Shown piece after piece: positions 59,892-64,000 of a DNA stretch of 64,000 nt (positions are counted from its first letter, which is position 1; the number at the start of each line of letters is the position of its first letter). Both the position numbers and the translations under genes were made by a program. Source of the stretch: Echinometra lucunter (lineage: Eukaryota > Echinodermata > Echinoidea > Camarodonta > Echinometridae); contig CM057153.1 of NCBI GenBank assembly GCA_029962745.1, positions 35,977,340 through 36,041,339 of the forward strand. The letters are read 5' to 3'. The notes beneath the pieces were generated by a model, which searched no databases, was not told the origin of the DNA, and saw nothing but the letters and a program-made list of their open reading frames with translations.

Positions 59892-61180
59892 CCCCTCCGA
59901 GTATATTTTGCTTTTTGTATTATTCAGACATGAAAGGTGAACTGTACAATTACTTTGGTTTGATAGGCAATAAAATTTCTCTGGTGTGAATGTTGTACAG
60001 TGGAGACAAAGATTTGGATTACCATTTTGTATGTGAACTTAACTAGGAATGTGGGTCATCCCTCACTGCTTTAGTATCATATTTAAATGTTGTAATATAC
60101 ATGTAGCATGAGAATTGTGCCTGGCTGTGCACTTTCCTTGCAGTTGAATTATCATTTTATTTTGTTCATGACCATATCTCTCCCATTTGTGTTTGTGTAC
60201 CCTTTGTCCCATGAGGTTGTTATGTGCATATTACCTTTCTTTATAGGCCTACTCTGTAAAAATGTACACTGTATTTCATCTTGTGTGAAAAGCCACCCCC
60301 CCCCCCCCACGTGACTCGCATATGGTACTTTGAATAATAATATCCATAAAGGGGCAAGAACAGGAAACATGGGTAACATGTAATGTTAAGGATGAAAGCT
60401 AGGGAAGGGAGGGGGTGGAGGGAGATTAAAGTAGAAGTCTAGGTGATTTCTGTAAGCATGGATCATAAAGAGAAAAAATTCTGCAGCTAGAAAATATCTT
60501 ACTTTACACGACATTTATAACCAACATAGTGTTTTGCATACACTGTGTGTATAGAACAAACAAACAAACAAACAAAGCCGCTGCCACCACCACCTGCCCT
60601 ACCACCATCTTTTATGTTCTGTCTTCTCCTCTTCCATCTGTTTGCACCATCTGCTCTCATACTTTGTCTGCATTCACCCAGGGGAACTTTAAAATGGGAA
60701 GTTTGTGGCACCGGGAACATATCAAAACGTCAACAATGTGCTTTAGGAACTGGTACATGTTGGGAGCATTTCTGTCCAGTTGTTTTGTTTTGTTTTGTTT
60801 TGTTGTGGTTGTATAGTGCTTGTTTTGTTTTGGATGTGCAATATTTGTTTGTCTCCATTGCAACCAAGTTTAGTTTCCAGGAGGGGAGGAGTTAAGAGTG
60901 GGATTAGTGACTAAAATCAAAACCTAAATGGAATTTGGTTCCACATGATGCTAAGCCTATGAAACCATGCCAAATACTGTGACTAAAAAAAAAATAACCA
61001 CAATTTTTAGTACTGATTTTCAAATCAAGATTATGTGGCTGTTATACTGTAATTTCGAGCATGCCATTTATGATCCCAAAGATATTCTGACCTAGCACAT
61101 TTTGCACAAGACATTTCATTATAAATAGAAGGTAGATGTATCTAGTCTTACTCTTTGTAGTGGTTGAGCTAAAGCAGTTT
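59892..61180. other. AT-rich sequence with microsatellites, no gene recognised
   Basis: A C run lies at about 60296-60308, (AAAC)n at 60557-60575 and (TTTTG)n at about 60781-60803. The 95- and 116-codon frames run through these repeats and show no recognisable domain. Confidence 0.4.
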
Positions 61181-61417
61181 TAACGCATTGAGCACGATTT
61201 GTTTTCAGTATATCACATATTTTCTGTTTTGGTTGTTAAAATGTGTGTATGATAATATATCATTTTGTTTTTTGCCAATATTGCCTTCATGTATTTTCAT
61301 TTATTGTATGTTTATATTTATTGTACGTGTTTGTACCCCTCAAAAGAAAGCCTTCAGAGGAGGGCAATCGAGCCCTTGTTGGGAAAATAAATAAGTGAAT
61401 TAAAAAAAAAGACCTTA
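61181..61417 (+). mobile_element. Probable LINE 3' end
   Basis: The sequence ends GAGGAGGGCAATCGAGCCCT, then AAAATAAATAAGTGAATT and an A run, the layout of a non-LTR element tail. The start (TTAACGCATTGAGCACGA) resembles the end at 61497, so a MITE fragment may be joined here. Family not identified. Confidence 0.4.
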
Positions 61418-61496
61418 TTACCAGAGTTACATGTACATGTATCTCGGACTTAAGGCTTGATTACATATGAAGCAGAAAAAATTGTAGCACCCATTT

Positions 61497-61588
61497 TTAA
61501 CCCTTTGAGTATGATTTGATTTCAGTAAAACATGCATTTTCCATAGACTTTAGCTCGAGCTATCTCAGGCTAGTATTCAGTGTGTTAA
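61497..61588. mobile_element. Short TTAA-bounded element, 92 bp
   Basis: TTAACCCTTTGAGTATGATT on the left is partly matched by the inverse right end TTAACACACTGAATACTAGC. TTAA is at 61497-61500 and 61585-61588. Imperfect, hence low confidence. Confidence 0.35.
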
Positions 61589-61950
61589 GAAATCTGTGTA
61601 AGGCACAAAATTGTATTGGCTTTTTTTTTTTCTTCTGTCAGGTTTAGGTTGTTAAAATATGCAGGTTCAGGTTCAGGCCATCAAAATGTTTTTCTAAAAA
61701 TCCAATGTACATCAGAGCTTAAATATACATTGAATCAAGCGACCACACGAACCATAGCTCCAAATTGAATATTAATGAGAAGCAGTATAATCTGCAGCTT
61801 TTGCAGTTATTTGTGAACATCTGGTAGTTCATTGTATAAGTCTAAGAATTGAATTATTACCAGACATAATTGATTCAACACATTCAAGTGAAATTGTATT
61901 TGCATAAATGTATGAACATTATGAAACAGCTAGGGGGAAAACTAGACAAA

Positions 61951-62538
61951 TTAAAGGAGAATGCAACCCAGGCATCAGTGTGCTTCCAGTGAATGAAGAA
62001 GAACAAGAAGAGTAAACAGTGAAAGTTTGAGCAAAATCAGACAATCGGTTCAAGAGTTATGAATTTTGAAAGTTTCAGTAAATCCCTGTTATGGGGATCC
62101 TTGACTTGGCAACTTTGCCAGCATCTGTGATGTCATCGTGGACAACTCTTCATTCATTTTGTACACAGAATTGAACATTTTCTGTATTTTCAAGAAAAAT
62201 AAAAATTCTTTTGATTTATTGTTTGAGTATGACATGGCTATATCATTTCTGCAAGCATTTGGGGAAGAATTATGTTGATTACTGACTTGAAATTTCATAT
62301 AAATCAATTTTTTTGAAAAATTATGTACAAAATGAATTGAGAGTTGTCCACGATGACATCACAGATGCTGGCAAAGTTGCCAACTCAAGGATTCCCATAA
62401 CAGGGATTTACTGAAACTTTCAAAATTCATAACTCTTGAATAGATTGTCCGATTTTGCTCAAACTTTCACTGTTTACTCTTCTTGTTCTTCTTCATTCAC
62501 TGGAAGCACAGTGATGTCTGGGTTGCATTCTCCTTTAA
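61951..62538. mobile_element. Intact TTAA MITE with about 200-bp inverted arms, 588 bp
   Basis: TTAA is at 61951-61954 and 62535-62538. The arms share AGGAGAATGCAACCCAG, GTGCTTCCAGTGAATGAAGA and GGCAACTTTGCCAGCATCTG. This is the uninterrupted relative of the split element at 47379-48863. Frames on both strands are arm images. Confidence 0.9.
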
Positions 62539-64000
62539 TCAAATGTCTTTTCCTGCACTCTATTTGATTGAGTGAAGATGGTAGAACTTGCATGTAAATT
62601 GCAGAAGGTGCCCTTTTGCAGTTTTTTAACTTTCTTATCGCTTAAATTGGATTTCCTCAGACTCACCTTTTTTGCTTTTCTTTTTCTGCTAGTATAATGC
62701 TTGATGCTAGGGAAGACTTTACTGCAGTGCAAAGTTTCTATTCTTCTAATTAATTTATTTAAAAAAATAACCTGCTCATGAATGATAAATTGAGAAGACT
62801 ATGCAATAATGATGGCAGTAATAATAAAATAAATTTCTGTAGTTCTTAATACAATAATTTCTAAGTTAATTTTTGCACAATGGTAACTTTATTGGCCAAA
62901 ATGGATGTTATGCAATTTGCAGAAGTTTCCTGTTGCAGAAGTTTCTGGTGGGATATAGGCCCTCATGCAAGTTATGTAGGTGAATTTATGTACATACATT
63001 TATAAAATGTTGGTCTGTATAGCACATATCACTGCCTATATGCTTGTTCATAGACATGTATAAACCAGAAAAACCCTCTGGTAAACCCCTGCAATTGGGT
63101 TTGAATACATATGAATGGGATATGAGGCAGCAAAAACAAAAACAAAAACAAAAACAACCAAGGCAAAAAGGCATATTTTTTGCCTTCTTTTCAGCAAAAA
63201 GGTGTGGAACAGTCACATTCTTACCCCAAAATATGACGTCATGAGTTTGCCTGTACAACTTTTGGCAAAACTCTCTTTTATGTGGAGTTGATGCATTAAT
63301 GCGCAACTCCATGTAAACACTAACAAAAAACATGGGGGTTTGTTGCGGTGGTTTTCCACTTAGATATCTGAATGACCCTTTAGCATCTCTGCACTTAGGA
63401 TAAGAGACAGGAAAGACAGATGCTGTCATTAGGACAAGCAAGCTCATTCAAAATGTGTTAAATAAGAATGTCTTCAAGAATTAAAACTTTAGTATTGTTT
63501 GTGGAAGCTTCATTCATATGAAATGGGACATGGCCATGGGCCTATGATATGCTATAGTTCCAGGTCTCTGAAACCAAAATGGTGTTCTCAAGAACTGTAC
63601 CAGCATTAATTCCTTCCCAGGAAATAACAAATAAAAATAAGACAATAAAAATTCCTTTCAGTCTTCACAGATCATATCCTCTTTCCGATAAGTCACTTTT
63701 ATTGTGTTCGAAAGAAAGTTTAATATGAGCAGCAACTTTCAAATAGGAGTCATTTGATATGCTTTTTATCAACAAACATGGAGGCCTCTTTCTGGGTATT
63801 TTCAGTTTCCATAGAATGTTTGCAACTTTATTGGTTCTGTGGTTGAATTTCTTGGGAATAGATCTTTAGGCCATGTTTGTCCTGCTATGAAATACTTGTG
63901 GCTTCATCTGAGAATTAATGTGGTATTGATGAGAGGTTTCCAGCTTCTCACAAAAGACAGTGATATAGGAAAGAAGTGGAATGGGGTATAGATGCATGAT
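62539..64000. repeat. AT-rich sequence with dispersed repeat copy C (63075-63305)
   Basis: GTAAACCCCTGCAATTGGGT, GAATGGGATATGAGGC, GCAAAAAGGTGTGG, a CRE octamer (63234-63241), GGCAAAACTCTCTTTTA and GATGCATTAATGCGCAAC follow the order of copies A and B. (CAAAAA)n lies at 63131-63155. The 153-codon minus-strand frame (62986-63447) is the reverse of this repeat. Nothing is seen in 63450-64000. Confidence 0.5.

Noticed and set aside
62986..63447. 153-codon minus-strand frame
   Set aside because: It is the reverse of a dispersed repeat present in at least two other places and includes a (CAAAAA)n stretch giving CFCFCF.

Overview
The window looks like nuclear DNA of a marine deuterostome invertebrate, most likely a sea urchin. 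The clues are AT-rich non-coding sequence throughout, many TACATGTA/ACATGTACATGTA and TGTAGGCCTAGG words, about thirty G or C runs of ten or more bases, and a very high density of short inverted-repeat transposons. This is pattern recognition, not a database match. I find no complete protein-coding gene. Long reading frames fall in simple repeats, inside transposon relics, or across the N gap. The piece therefore reads as intergenic or intronic DNA.

Layout. 1-2165: a strand-asymmetric GA-rich minisatellite (unit about 79-83 bp), broken by an insertion and flipped at about 1735. 3153-5434: a TTAA-flanked element, two adjacent inverted-repeat elements sharing the 6-bp word ATTTTG, and an 852-bp near-perfect palindrome. 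6150-11192: a LINE tail, a 703-bp element with a 7-bp target duplication, and a cluster of foldback MITEs. 12773-17336: a 1.2-kb hAT-like element with an 8-bp target duplication, a CAGGCCTGTGA element, and a fresh triplicate of a 183-bp unit. 18836-28335: more MITEs, a tRNA-derived SINE, two adjacent 3-bp-target elements, several palindromes, and a repeat carrying nuclear-receptor-like DR1 sites. 28336-42940: mostly plain AT-rich DNA with microsatellites, a few MITEs and a possible 5' exon/promoter near 36.1 kb. 42941-43750: an inverted-repeat-bounded segment whose minus strand carries an exon-like reading frame with a THAP-type cysteine/histidine pattern, the most protein-like coding signal here. 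44543-45964: a TTAA element, a second SINE and a 188-bp hAT-like insertion with a related empty site.

The largest structural feature is a 6.7-kb near-identical direct duplication (45985-52724 and 53225-59891) whose inner edges coincide exactly with a 500-N gap. This is best read as an unmerged contig overlap or two haplotypes, not a biological tandem duplication. Everything inside it (a 3.5-kb inverted-repeat pair, a TTAA MITE split by a 900-bp insertion with 3-bp target duplication, and an integrase-like relic) should be counted once.

Few genes are present to act together. The shared theme is transposition: at least eight non-autonomous elements end in TTAA, so they may have been mobilised by one or more TTAA-specific transposases (piggyBac or Kolobok class) encoded elsewhere.
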